This document shows, one piece after another, positions 25,667 through 33,905 of a stretch of 64,000 bases of DNA. The stretch is taken from NCBI RefSeq assembly GCF_001984125.1, contig NZ_MTQL01000007.1, positions 1,116,001 to 1,180,000 of the forward strand, in the 5' to 3' direction. How positions within the stretch are numbered: position 1 is the stretch's first letter; each line of letters opens with the position of its first letter. This DNA comes from Leifsonia sp. ALI-44-B (GTDB lineage Bacteria; Actinomycetota; Actinomycetes; Actinomycetales; Microbacteriaceae). The notes under the pieces are model-generated. The model was given only the letters and a program-made list of their open reading frames with translations, was not told the origin of the DNA and ran no database searches. The position numbers were made by a program, and so were the translations under genes.

Positions 25667-26917
25667 CTAGTTGGTCCAGTTGGACGCGTAGCGACCGGTG
25701 GTGCCGGTGTAGTTCAGTCGGAGGAAACCGAACTCCGTGACGACGGAGGTCGAGTTGACGCCGACGACCTTCTGACCCAGGCCGCGCGCGTAGCTGTCAG
25801 CCGTTGCGGCGTTCTGCGTCGGGTACACGATGTAGGTGTCGCGGGCGAAGCGGAACGTTGCAGCGGTGGGTTCGGCCGTGGCCGAGCCGTAGTACGCGGC
25901 GTTCGGGGCCAGGGTGGCGTCGGTCGTGCCCGTGGTGGCGAGCACGCCGTTGGCCTGCAGCAGCGAGAGCGTCGCCGAGTTCGAACCGGTGAAGGTCGAG
26001 GCGACGGTGCCCTTCTTCTGCGAGATCCACTGACCGGCGGAGAACGGCGCGATGTTGCCGGCCGTGTTCAGGGCCGATGCGTCGTTCTCGGCCACGCCAC
26101 CGGTGGTGGCGCCGGTGACCCAGGTGCCGACCGTGCCGACGCCGATGGCGCTGAGGAAGAACGACCGCGTGCCCGAGGAGGCCTGCGGAAGAACCGGGTT
26201 CAGCGGAAGCTGCGCGTTGGTGGAGGTGCCGGGCGCCGTGTTGTAGACGGGCTTGTTCGAGACGAGCGTGATCTTGCCGTCGTCGGACGTGCCGTCGCCG
26301 AAGATGGCGTTCAGCTGGTCGCTGGTGAGGTTGGTGACGGAGTTGTAGGTGGTGCCAGCGCCCTTCTGCAGCACGGGCGCGACGGCGTCACGGGCGAACG
26401 GCACGTAGGTGAGCTTGTCGTTGGCCGTGCCGGGGATGACGGTGGTGCCGGGCTTCGACGAGCTGCGCGCGTAGTCGAACTCGCGCACGCCGTCGTTGTC
26501 CGTGCCGGTGCCGACGTTCTTCAGGTCGTAGCTGGTGGTGACACCGCTGACCGTCTGAACGAAGATGTCGTTGGCGGGGTTCCACGAGGCGCTGAGCGCC
26601 TTGACGCCGTCGCCGGAACCGTGGGGGCGACCGACGGCCTGTCCGCCGGCCTTCGGGGTGATCGGGTCGGGGGCGCCGAAGGCGTTCCACGAGCCGAGGT
26701 CGGTCTGCGTCGCGGCGCGGGCCACGCCGTTCGCCGAGTAGCCGTTCGTGATGCCGTTCAGAACGTCCTGAATGGTGTCTGAGCCGCTGATCTGGTTGGC
26801 GCGACCCGTGGTGCTGGGGTCGGCGTTCGCGGCCAGGGGCGCCGTGACGGTGAGGGCGAGAGCTGCGGCTCCGACGGCGACGAACGCCTTCGTGATCCGT
26901 GAGGTGGGTCGTGACAC
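25667..26917 (-). CDS. Secreted PstS-type substrate-binding protein, first gene of the operon
   Basis: A 416-residue exported protein with a signal peptide (1-33, cut near ANADPS) and no lipobox or membrane anchor. It begins the mature part with ISGSDTIQDVLNGI and contains YARSSSKPGTT, YVPFARDAVAPV, LTSDQLNAIFGDGT and PQASSGTRSFFLSAIGV, which match the PstS fold: loops binding phosphate and the SSGTR motif. Start: GTG at 26917, preceded by a good ribosome site (AGAAAGGAC). A strong hairpin follows the stop, and a PHO-box-like repeat lies about 230 bases upstream. It is probably a high-abundance scavenger feeding the tethered proteins. Confidence 0.88.
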   Translation of the reverse strand: MSRPTSRITKAFVAVGAAALALTVTAPLAANADPSTTGRANQISGSDTIQDVLNGITNGYSANGVARAATQTDLGSWNAFGAPDPITPKAGGQAVGRPHGSGDGVKALSASWNPANDIFVQTVSGVTTSYDLKNVGTGTDNDGVREFDYARSSSKPGTTVIPGTANDKLTYVPFARDAVAPVLQKGAGTTYNSVTNLTSDQLNAIFGDGTSDDGKITLVSNKPVYNTAPGTSTNAQLPLNPVLPQASSGTRSFFLSAIGVGTVGTWVTGATTGGVAENDASALNTAGNIAPFSAGQWISQKKGTVASTFTGSNSATLSLLQANGVLATTGTTDATLAPNAAYYGSATAEPTAATFRFARDTYIVYPTQNAATADSYARGLGQKVVGVNSTSVVTEFGFLRLNYTGTTGRYASNWTN

Positions 26918-27131
26918 GGGAGTGTCCTTTCTCAGTGGATGTTGTATGCGCTCAGGAGGATGGGCCTCGTTGAGTGCCGCGCCCCGTGAGTGGGCTCCGT
27001 TGCAGATGGGCTGCGGTCGAGTCCGGTCCATTCCGCGGCACGGGGCGACCGCTGGCGGGAACGGAAAGTGGTGGAGATGCGAAGCCGTTGTGCGCTTCGG
27101 CATGAGTCTCACTCACCCCACATCCGGTTCA

Positions 27132-27137
27132 CAAGTA
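27132..27137 (-). promoter_or_regulatory. Possible -10 element of the Pst-like operon
   Basis: TACTTG on the minus strand lies 13 bases after the last PHO-box unit. PhoP-activated promoters place the box over the -35 region, so this spacing fits. It would give a leader of about 210 bases before the GTG of the first gene. The rest of the 26918-27131 leader shows nothing I recognise. Confidence 0.35.
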
Positions 27138-27150
27138 GGACGAACAACTC

Positions 27151-27194
27151 GGTTTTGGAACAGTGGATGAGGCGTGGATGAATGCGGGATGAAC
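27151..27194 (-). promoter_or_regulatory. PHO box: four contiguous 11-bp direct repeats
   Basis: Read on the minus strand toward the operon, four back-to-back 11-base units appear: GTTCATCCCGC, ATTCATCCACG, CCTCATCCACT and GTTCCAAAACC. The first three share TCATCC at the same place. This is the architecture of the PhoP-binding PHO box of actinobacteria (11-bp direct repeats starting GTTCACC-like). It lies upstream of the first binding-protein gene and indicates induction by phosphate starvation. The fourth unit is the weakest. Confidence 0.7.
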
Positions 27195-27253
27195 GACCCA
27201 GAGACATCCGCGCGTTTCTGCGGCTCACCGGGCGCTTTTTCGTGCAGAACGGC

Positions 27254-28201
27254 TCAGTGCGGGAGGCGCGGCTGCCAGCGTTCTGCGTACCAGGCGAGGC
27301 TCGCGGCGTCGAAAACGGGCTGTTCCGGCTGCGGCAAGCCGGTCCCGCGCCAGATCGCCGACGTGTCGAACCAGGTGTCCCGCGTGATGGCGTCGATCTG
27401 GCTGGGCGTCACGCCGAGGGGGGCCGCGAGGCGGGCGGCGGCGGCCGGGCTGAGCACCCGCTGCGGGGGAGTCGCGGCCAGGCCGGCGAACAGCGCGTCG
27501 ACGAGGTGCCCGAATGGCACGGGGCGGGGCAGGGCGGCGTGGAAGACACCGGCCGCACTGTCGAAGGGCTGCAGGGCCAGCGCCGCGATGAGTTCGCCGA
27601 GCGTGCGGCGTTCGATCACCGAAACGAGCGCTGAGCCCGATCCGATGCGCGCGTCGAGGGCGCGCATGAGCGGCAGCAGTCCGCCGAGGAACCAGCGGTC
27701 GCCCGGGCCGAAGACGAAGTGGGGGCGGATGACCGTGCCACCCGCGTCGAGGACGATGTTCTCGGCATCCCGCCTGCTCGTGCTGAGGGTGCTGCGCGGG
27801 GAGGGTGTGGCCGTGCGCTCGGTTTCGCCGCCGCGCAGGGAATCGCCATAGACGCCCGCCGTGCTGACATAGAGCACTCGCTCGACGCCGGCCCGACGCG
27901 CGGCCTCGACGAGGCGCCGCGTTCCCTCGACGTTGACGACGCGGCAAAGCTCGGGATCGGCGCCGATGTAGCTCGCCGCGTGCACCACCACGGCCGCGCC
28001 GCCCACCAGAGTGTCGAGCGCGTCGGTGTCGCCCAGATGGCCCGCAACGACACGCGGATGCGCGAGCCGGGGGTGGCGCGTGAGCACCGTGGTGGCGGCA
28101 TCCGATCGGTCGAGGGCGTCGAGGATGGCGCCCCCCACGAAACCGGTCGAACCCGTTAACGCAACGTGACGCGGTGTGTTCGCGCAGGAGATTCCGGACA
28201 T
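27254..28201 (-). CDS. NAD-dependent epimerase/dehydratase (SDR) of the AvrD locus
   Basis: A 315-residue extended SDR enzyme. The Rossmann motif is VALTGSTGFVGGAIL, a substrate region holds VVHAASYIG, and the catalytic motif appears as VSTAGVYGDS with a Ser/Thr. The Tyr-Lys pair usually seen as YxxxK is less clear, reading STLSTSRRDAE instead, so the active site may be altered. It is transcribed divergently from a ScbR-like regulator, 47 bases apart. Enzymes of this family reduce or epimerise sugars and lactones; here it may act on a butyrolactone-type signal (inference from context). Confidence 0.8.
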   Translation of the reverse strand: MSGISCANTPRHVALTGSTGFVGGAILDALDRSDAATTVLTRHPRLAHPRVVAGHLGDTDALDTLVGGAAVVVHAASYIGADPELCRVVNVEGTRRLVEAARRAGVERVLYVSTAGVYGDSLRGGETERTATPSPRSTLSTSRRDAENIVLDAGGTVIRPHFVFGPGDRWFLGGLLPLMRALDARIGSGSALVSVIERRTLGELIAALALQPFDSAAGVFHAALPRPVPFGHLVDALFAGLAATPPQRVLSPAAAARLAAPLGVTPSQIDAITRDTWFDTSAIWRGTGLPQPEQPVFDAASLAWYAERWQPRLPH

Positions 28202-28248
28202 GGCGGCCCTAACATGAGTGGGTAGACGACGACGAGGGACGGTCACGA

Positions 28249-28917
28249 GTGAGCATGACGGGACGAGCACCGCAGCAACAGCGCGGCCACGAGCGCCGCG
28301 AAGCGCTGTTGGAGGGCGCCGCCCGCGTGTTCGACCGCTCGGGTTTTGCGCAGGCCAGCCTGAGCGAGATCGCCACCGAGGGCGGGGCCACGATGGGGTC
28401 GCTGTACTTCTACTTCCCCTCGAAGGAGCAGCTCGCCCTGGCGATCATCGAGGAGCAGAACGCGCGCACGTTCCGGTCGCTCGAGGCGGCCGGGCAGGGG
28501 CGCGACCCGCTGCAGACGCTGCTGCACGGCTCGAAGGCGATCGCCGACCAGCTCATCACCGACGCCGTCGTGCGCGCGGGCATCCGGCTGTCGCTCGAGC
28601 AGGGAACGCTGTCCACGCCCACCAACGGTTTCTACCGCGAATGGATCGGCGGCATCACGGCGGTGTTCGAACAGGCCGTGGCCGAGGGTGAGCTGCGCTC
28701 GGATTTTGAGGCGGCCGACCTCAGCCGCATGGTCGTCGCCACGTTCACGGGAACGCATGTGGTCTCCAATGTGCTCACGGGCCGCGCCGACCTCTATCGA
28801 TCGCTGCGGGTGATGTGGGGTGTGGTGTTGCGGGGCATGGTGCCCGGCAACCGGCTCGACGGCTATCTGGCCGACGCGGCGGCGCTCTTCGACGACGCGC
28901 AGCCCGACGCGGCGTAG
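28249..28917 (+). CDS. ScbR-like TetR-family regulator (putative butyrolactone receptor)
   Basis: A 222-residue TetR-family repressor. HTH region: ALLEGAARVFDRSGFAQASLSEIATEGGATMGSLYFYF (in parts), followed by the SKEQLALAII segment. The C-terminal half matches gamma-butyrolactone receptors of the ScbR/ArpA type: VVRAGIRLSLEQGTL, FYREWIGGITAVFEQA and MWGVVLRGMVPGNRL, close to the pattern MW..L.RGMVP of that group. Such proteins leave DNA when they bind a small diffusible lactone. It sits between a divergent SDR gene and a convergent AvrD-family gene. Start: GTG at 28249 after GAGGGA; an ATG lies two codons later. Confidence 0.8.
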   Translation: MSMTGRAPQQQRGHERREALLEGAARVFDRSGFAQASLSEIATEGGATMGSLYFYFPSKEQLALAIIEEQNARTFRSLEAAGQGRDPLQTLLHGSKAIADQLITDAVVRAGIRLSLEQGTLSTPTNGFYREWIGGITAVFEQAVAEGELRSDFEAADLSRMVVATFTGTHVVSNVLTGRADLYRSLRVMWGVVLRGMVPGNRLDGYLADAAALFDDAQPDAA

Positions 28918-28971
28918 TCGATCCACGCTCGCGCCGGGCTGCCGCGCCGCCGGACCGCCGGCTGCGTGCTC

Positions 28972-30126
28972 TCAGTCGGCGAAATAGGCGAGCGACGACG
29001 TGACCGCGATGCCGCCGATGCCGGCCTCGACGTCGACGCTGTGCAGCGTGCGTCCGTCGTGGGGCAGCGAGCGGCGGCGGGTCACGATCATGCGCGACGG
29101 CTGCGGCACGCCGACCACGCGCACCGGTGAGGTGGCCGTGAACGTGGCGCGCCGCATCCACAACGTGTCGGTGTTGTCGCGCGCCACCTCATCGCCCGCG
29201 TAGATGAGCGCCTGGGCCATTTGGCCGCCGATCGCGGCCGCATCGGTGAGCCCGATGGACGGCCAGTAGCGCGCCTCGAGCCCGGCCGCCCGGCGGGGTG
29301 CCGTGCCCGACGGCCGCACCGTGTGCTCCATGTCGAGTGTGGCGGCCGTCTCGTCGAGCGCGCTCAGCGACGACACATGCTCGAGCGACCGGAAGAGGGT
29401 GGTGTGAATGCGCGGCTCTCGCATGGCCCCCAGTGTCGCGGACCACGGCAGGCCGGCGATCGACGGGGCCGGATGCCGCAGCGTCACCGTGCCCGAGAGT
29501 GAACCGATCCGGCATGCGAGCACCGTGCGGAACTCGTCGGGCCGCGCGGTGGCCTCCATTGCGCGGGAGACGGTCAGCGCGACCGGTATGGCATCGACCC
29601 GCTCGAGCGGCGTGGCCCCTGCGCGCACGGCGAACTGTTCCAGCCAGGACGCCTCGATGCCGTCCGAGCTCACCCCGATGCGTCGCAGGTAGGCCTCGGC
29701 GAGTTCGGCTGCGAGGGCCAGCGCGTCGAGCGTGCTCAGGTGCGGCACGCGCGCGCTCCCACCCTTGGTCGACCAGTCCTCGGGGTAGGTGATCGATGCG
29801 ACACCGGATGCAGCGAGCGAGGTCGGCTCGGCGGGGTCGGTGTTCTCGGCGGTCGTGTCGGCCAATTGCAGCAACTTCTGGTCGATGCGCCGGTAGCCGG
29901 TGCCGAAGTAGCGGTTCGCGGCGGGACCGAGCAGGGTGTCGAACGCGTCGGGGGCGGCGGCTGAGGCCGGCGCCGAACTGGGGGCGGTGATCGCGGCGGG
30001 TGAGGTGGTCGCGGCGGCTGAGGTGGCGGTGGCGGTGGCGGCGGCGGCGGCGGTCGCGGTGGATGCCGCCGCTGTCGGAATGGTCGTCGTGGCGGAGGCG
30101 GCTGGCGGAGTGGATGTCGTGTGCAT
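28972..30126 (-). CDS. AvrD-family protein
   Basis: A 384-residue protein. The first 60 residues are Ala/Thr/Pro low-complexity sequence. From about 63 it carries features of AvrD of Pseudomonas syringae: LLGPAANRYFGTGYRRI, then ITYPEDWSTKG, and PHLSTLDALALAAELAEAYL, which correspond to RYFGAGYRR, YPFDWS and PHLSSID in AvrD as I recall it. AvrD directs synthesis of syringolides, lactone-containing signal molecules built from a beta-ketoacyl chain and a pentulose. The ScbR-like receptor, SDR and HAD phosphatase beside it fit a signal-synthesis role. The true start may lie downstream of the low-complexity segment. Confidence 0.72.
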   Translation of the reverse strand: MHTTSTPPAASATTTIPTAAASTATAAAAATATATSAAATTSPAAITAPSSAPASAAAPDAFDTLLGPAANRYFGTGYRRIDQKLLQLADTTAENTDPAEPTSLAASGVASITYPEDWSTKGGSARVPHLSTLDALALAAELAEAYLRRIGVSSDGIEASWLEQFAVRAGATPLERVDAIPVALTVSRAMEATARPDEFRTVLACRIGSLSGTVTLRHPAPSIAGLPWSATLGAMREPRIHTTLFRSLEHVSSLSALDETAATLDMEHTVRPSGTAPRRAAGLEARYWPSIGLTDAAAIGGQMAQALIYAGDEVARDNTDTLWMRRATFTATSPVRVVGVPQPSRMIVTRRRSLPHDGRTLHSVDVEAGIGGIAVTSSLAYFAD

Positions 30127-30297
30127 GGTGTCCTCGTCGTGGTGTCGGATGGGCCGGGTGGAGTCGGATAGCGCAGGATCACTCTTCACCGGCATCAAGG
30201 TGTGCGCTCTACTTATCCCGGGAACGATGCGTGATCTTTGCATGAACGACGGGCGAAGCGGGCGCGTTCTCCCCTCCCGTCTTGACACACTCGACAT

Positions 30298-30990
30298 ATG
30301 GCAACCGACCAGGCGGCGTATTTCGACGTCGACCACACGATCACCCGCACGGGCACCCTGCGATCGTTCCTCGACTTCTATGCCGCCGACCCCCGCGGCC
30401 GTTTCGTCGCCCAGCGGGTCGCGGGCCTCGAGCGCGCCGTCGCGGCCACGCACGATCGCGTCACCCTGCACCGCCTGTTCGTCGAGGCCTTCGCGGGCGA
30501 GACCTGGTCGGGCCTCGAGCGCGCGGGCGCCGACTGGTTTGCAGACTTCGCCGTGCGCGACGGCTTCACCCCATCCGTCATCGAGCGGATGCGGCGCCAC
30601 CAGGATCTGGGCCACCGCGCGGTGTTCGTCAGTGGCTCGTGGTGGCCCTGCCTCGCCCCGATCGCGGCCCACTTCGGTGTCACCGAGGTGCTGTGCACGA
30701 TGCCTGTGGTGGTGCGCGACCAGGTGACGGGGGAGATGGTGCGCGCGATGGTGAGCGATACTAAAGCGACGGCGGTGCGCGATCACGCGGCCCAACACTC
30801 GATCGACCTGGCTCGGAGTATCGCCTACGGGGACGACGAGAGCGATCTGCCGCTCCTGCGCACGACGGGCCGCGCCGTCGTCGTGGGAGGCGACCCGGTA
30901 CTCCTCGGCTGGGCGGCGAACCGGCGCGGATCGGTCGAGGTCCTCGATGCCCAGCGCATCCCCGTCGTGTCGTCCGAGGTGGGTCAGTGA
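30298..30990 (+). CDS. HAD-IB family phosphatase
   Basis: A 230-residue HAD hydrolase of subfamily IB (SerB-like). Motif I is FDVDHTITRTG (nucleophile Asp in DVDHT), motif II VFVSGSWWPCL, motif III a Lys in SDTKATAVRDHA, and motif IV YGDDESDLPLL. A helical cap lies between motifs I and II. These enzymes remove phosphate from small metabolites. Position beside avrD and before a GT4 gene suggests it may dephosphorylate an intermediate, as a phosphatase does in A-factor synthesis (inference). It is divergent from the AvrD-family gene with a 171-base gap. Confidence 0.85.
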   Translation: MATDQAAYFDVDHTITRTGTLRSFLDFYAADPRGRFVAQRVAGLERAVAATHDRVTLHRLFVEAFAGETWSGLERAGADWFADFAVRDGFTPSVIERMRRHQDLGHRAVFVSGSWWPCLAPIAAHFGVTEVLCTMPVVVRDQVTGEMVRAMVSDTKATAVRDHAAQHSIDLARSIAYGDDESDLPLLRTTGRAVVVGGDPVLLGWAANRRGSVEVLDAQRIPVVSSEVGQ

Positions 30991-31070
30991 CCGGCTCGCG
31001 CCACTGACGCGTGTTTCGGGCGTGTCACGCCAAGTTGTACCCCCGGTGAACACTTCTCGCAAGGCCTTCT

Positions 31071-31088
31071 CCGAGAAGCGCTTCTCGG
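31071..31088. promoter_or_regulatory. Perfect 18-bp palindrome, LacI-type operator candidate
   Basis: CCGAGAAGCGCTTCTCGG is a perfect palindrome with the central AAGCGCTT common in LacI-family operators. It lies about 80 bases upstream of the GT4 gene. A partial copy of one arm (CTTCTC) occurs twice just before it. It could also fold as a weak terminator of the HAD gene. Confidence 0.45.
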
Positions 31089-31168
31089 CGATGATCGGCT
31101 AGTGGGCCGAGTCCCGCTCCGGCGTTGTCGCCGTCCCACCCCCGCGAGAAACGGAGACCCGCCCGCAG

Positions 31169-32356
31169 ATGAGAATCGCCGTGTTGTGCCACATGCATCA
31201 CCCGATCGCCGAGCCTTTTCAGGGTGGAACCGAGACCCATACGGCGATCTTGGCGGATGAGCTTGTGGCGCGCGGTCACGACGTGACGCTCTTTGCGAAG
31301 GAAGGCTCTGAGACGACGGCCGCGGTGTATCCGCTCGTGCCCGCGGACTTCGAGTTCGTGTTCGCGGCGTCGCCGCTCGTGCGGGTGCAGCAGAAGGGCT
31401 TCCTGGCCGAGGCCGTGCACCACAGCATCCAAATCATCAGTGAGGGCGATTTCGACATCGTCATCAACAACTCGCTCAGCGTGCTGCCCTATACGCACAT
31501 GCGGCACCTGCCGATGTTGACGATTCTTCACACGCCGCCGACGCTCGCGGATGTCAACGCCATCGTCACGAGCCCGGGGTGGTCGCCCTCGCCGCAACAC
31601 CTCTTCGTCACGGTGTCCGAATCGAATGCCGCGCCCTGGCGCCTGATCCTGCCCGAGGTGCACGTCGTGCACAACGGCGTCCTGCCACGCCCAGCCTCCG
31701 CCGAGGGGGTCACCCCGGCCGATGCGGAGGCCGCCGACCTCGCCGCGACGCTCAGCGAAGCCGTGGCTGGATTCGCCGACAGCGGGTCCGATGCTCACGC
31801 CGACCCCGTCACGCCGACCTCCTACGCCGCCTGGGCCGCACGCATCACGCCCGAAAAGGGTTTGCACGTGGCCATCGAGGCCGCCGCGCGCGCCGGGATC
31901 GAGCTGCGCATCGCGGGCCCGATCGCCGACCCCCGCTACTTCGAGGAAGACATCGAACCCCTGCTCGGTCGGGGAGCGACGTATGTCGGCCACCTCGACT
32001 CAGAGGAGCTCGACCGCTTCCTCGCCGCCGCCTCGGTCTTCGTGGCATCACCACTCTGGGCCGAACCCTTCGGGCTCTCGGTGGTCGAGGCCCTGCGACT
32101 CGGCGCCCCGGTCGCGGCCCTGCCGAACGGTGCGCTCCCCGAACTCATCTCCACGGCCAATGGCGCACTGGCCCGAGACGAGAGCGCGGCGTCCCTCGGT
32201 CGCGCCATTCGCACGGCCCGTCGCCGTGATCGCGCCCGAGTGGAAGCATCCGCCGCGCCCTACACCGTCACGCGAATGGTCGACGGCTACGAACGCTTAC
32301 TCGATCGAATCCTCGCGGGCAACATCGAAACCGCCGACGTGCGCGCAACGGCTTAA
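31169..32356 (+). CDS. GT4 family glycosyltransferase
   Basis: A 395-residue GT-B enzyme of family GT4. It opens MRIAVLCHMHHPIAEPFQGGTETHTAILADEL, the usual acceptor-side loop with GGTE. The donor side has VSESNAAPWR, VVHNGVLP, ARITPEKGLHVAIEAAARAG, and SPLWAEPFGLSVVEALRLGAPVAALPNG with the conserved E(x7)E-like pair. Donor and acceptor sugars are unknown. The gene follows the HAD phosphatase by 178 bases containing an 18-bp palindrome, so it may be regulated apart from it. Membership in the AvrD locus is inferred from position only. Confidence 0.88.
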   Translation: MRIAVLCHMHHPIAEPFQGGTETHTAILADELVARGHDVTLFAKEGSETTAAVYPLVPADFEFVFAASPLVRVQQKGFLAEAVHHSIQIISEGDFDIVINNSLSVLPYTHMRHLPMLTILHTPPTLADVNAIVTSPGWSPSPQHLFVTVSESNAAPWRLILPEVHVVHNGVLPRPASAEGVTPADAEAADLAATLSEAVAGFADSGSDAHADPVTPTSYAAWAARITPEKGLHVAIEAAARAGIELRIAGPIADPRYFEEDIEPLLGRGATYVGHLDSEELDRFLAAASVFVASPLWAEPFGLSVVEALRLGAPVAALPNGALPELISTANGALARDESAASLGRAIRTARRRDRARVEASAAPYTVTRMVDGYERLLDRILAGNIETADVRATA

Positions 32357-32480
32357 CTGCCCCTGCCCCGCATTTCTGTCACCCATTCGGGGGCATTTCG
32401 CAATGGGGTTACCAGGATGCCGGTGAGCCCGCAGGCTGATCTTCGACGGCATCGCGCCGCCACCCCGACAGGAGGCACAG

Positions 32481-33434
32481 ATGTATTTCCACGTTCAGGA
32501 CTTCATCAACGAGATCGCCCAAGACGAGCCGGATCCCGCGGCCGCCAACGCGCTGCAGGAAGGTCTCGGCGGCCAGTTCGGCGAGATGCGCACAATGATG
32601 CAATACCTCTTCCAGGCCATGAACTTCCGCGGGCCGGCGGCGAAGCCGTACCGCGACCTCATCCAGGGCATCGGCACCGAGGAGATCAGCCACGTCGAGC
32701 TCATCGGCACGACGATCTCCCGCCTTCTCGACGGGTCTCCGCAGTACCAGGGCAAGCCCACCGACCCGCTCGACAAGGCCGGCGCTGGCGGAGCCATCCC
32801 CCTCAACATCGCGCTCGACCACAGCAACATCCACCACTACCTCGTGGGCGCCCAGGGCGCGTTGCCCGTCGACGCGGCCGGCAACCCGTGGAGCGGCAGC
32901 TACGTCTACAACTCGGGCAACCTCACGCTCGACTTGCTCTACAACCTCATGCTCGAGTCGACCGGCCGCCTGCAGAAGTGCCGCATCTACGAGATGACCG
33001 ACAACAAGACGGCGCGCTCGACCATCTCCTACCTGATCGTGCGCGACCAGGCCCACGAGAATGCCTATGCAAAGGCCCTCGAGTCCCTCGGCGTCGACTG
33101 GGGCAAACTGCTGCCGATCCCGAAGACCAACGCCGAAGCCTTCCCCGAGGTCAAGGAACTCGTCGATCGCGGCCTGCAGAGCAAGCAGTACTCGTTCGAC
33201 CTGCGCGGCCAGTCCGAGGCGGGCAAGATCTTCCGCGGCGCCTCGCCCTCGAATGACGGCACCGAACTGGATGCCTCGGAGCAGGCACCCGTCGGCAGCC
33301 CCATCACCATCGCCCCCGAGCGCATGGAGGAGTTCGCCCCGGGTCTCGACCCCGAGCTGCTCGCGCTCATTCAGGCGACCGCCGACCTCGAGCTCAACGA
33401 GATCGAGAACATGTACGGCCCCGTCGCGAAATAG
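32481..33434 (+). CDS. Manganese catalase
   Basis: A 317-residue dimanganese catalase, which splits hydrogen peroxide without heme. The metal ligands seen in known enzymes are present: Glu35 in FGEMRTMMQY, Glu68 and His71 in GTEEISHVEL, a Glu in YNLMLESTGRLQ, and a His in RDQAHENAYAKAL. The four-helix bundle is followed by the usual extended C-terminal tail. The ribosome site ACAGGAGG precedes the ATG. It lies alone, with a hairpin terminator after it, and is probably an oxidative-stress or stationary-phase enzyme. Confidence 0.95.
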   Translation: MYFHVQDFINEIAQDEPDPAAANALQEGLGGQFGEMRTMMQYLFQAMNFRGPAAKPYRDLIQGIGTEEISHVELIGTTISRLLDGSPQYQGKPTDPLDKAGAGGAIPLNIALDHSNIHHYLVGAQGALPVDAAGNPWSGSYVYNSGNLTLDLLYNLMLESTGRLQKCRIYEMTDNKTARSTISYLIVRDQAHENAYAKALESLGVDWGKLLPIPKTNAEAFPEVKELVDRGLQSKQYSFDLRGQSEAGKIFRGASPSNDGTELDASEQAPVGSPITIAPERMEEFAPGLDPELLALIQATADLELNEIENMYGPVAK

Positions 33435-33455
33435 CGGGGTGCGCCGATAGACGGG

Positions 33456-33490
33456 CGAAGGGCGGTCACCGGGATGGTGGCCGCCCTTCG
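33456..33490 (+). terminator. Terminator of the catalase gene
   Basis: Stem CGAAGGGCGG-CACC with GGTG-CCGCCCTTCG, loop GGGAT, followed by TTGTG; 22 bases past the stop codon. Confidence 0.75.
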
Positions 33491-33556
33491 TTGTGCGGGC
33501 GTGCACCTGTGTGCGCCACGTGCGGGCGTGCGCAAGTCTGTCGCGGACGACCGGAG

Positions 33557-33808
33557 CTACATGCGGCGTGCGACCTCATACAAGGTGGGCGCGACGTCTT
33601 CGACATCGGCCACGAGGAACTCGACGTTGCCCGCGCCGTCGCTCACGATGACATCCCAGACGCCCGGATGCGAGAGGAGCGTCGCCGTGAGGCTGCCGCG
33701 CGTGAAAACGCGCACGTCGCGCAGCTGGATCTCGGAGTGGTCGACCCACCCGTCGAGCACGTCCTCGCCCGGGAACGTCGGCAGGCCGTAGGGGTCGACG
33801 TCGTTCAC
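33557..33808 (-). CDS. Small hypothetical protein
   Basis: An 83-residue soluble protein beginning MNDVDPYGLPTFPGEDVLDGW, with beta-strand-like segments (EIQLRDVRVFTRGSLTATLLSH, DVIVSDGAGNVEFLVADVED). No family is recognised. The GTG start at 33808 is preceded by GAGGAG at the right distance, which supports translation. It lies between the catalase terminator and the terminator of the 5'-nucleotidase gene. Confidence 0.6.
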   Translation of the reverse strand: MNDVDPYGLPTFPGEDVLDGWVDHSEIQLRDVRVFTRGSLTATLLSHPGVWDVIVSDGAGNVEFLVADVEDVAPTLYEVARRM

Positions 33809-33850
33809 GAGTTCTCCTCGGGTTGGGTGATCAGACGGTGCCGCATGCGA

Positions 33851-33886
33851 CGAGGGGCACCCACCGCATCCGGTGGGCGCCCCTCG
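33851..33886 (-). terminator. Terminator of the 5'-nucleotidase gene
   Basis: Stem CGAGGGGC-CCCACC with GGTGGG-GCCCCTCG around a six-base loop, about 20 bases past the stop of the anchored nucleotidase on the minus strand. Confidence 0.7.
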
Positions 33887-33905
33887 CGCTGAGGTCGTGC
33901 CGAGT

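Noticed and set aside
30282..30287. TTGACA as the -35 of the HAD phosphatase gene
   Set aside because: It is only 10 bases before the ATG, leaving no room for a -10 and a leader.
28202..30297. Autoregulatory element (ARE) for the ScbR-like protein
   Set aside because: No convincing 20-24-bp ARE palindrome was seen in either intergenic gap; a weak ACC/GGT repeat near 30180-30200 is not enough.
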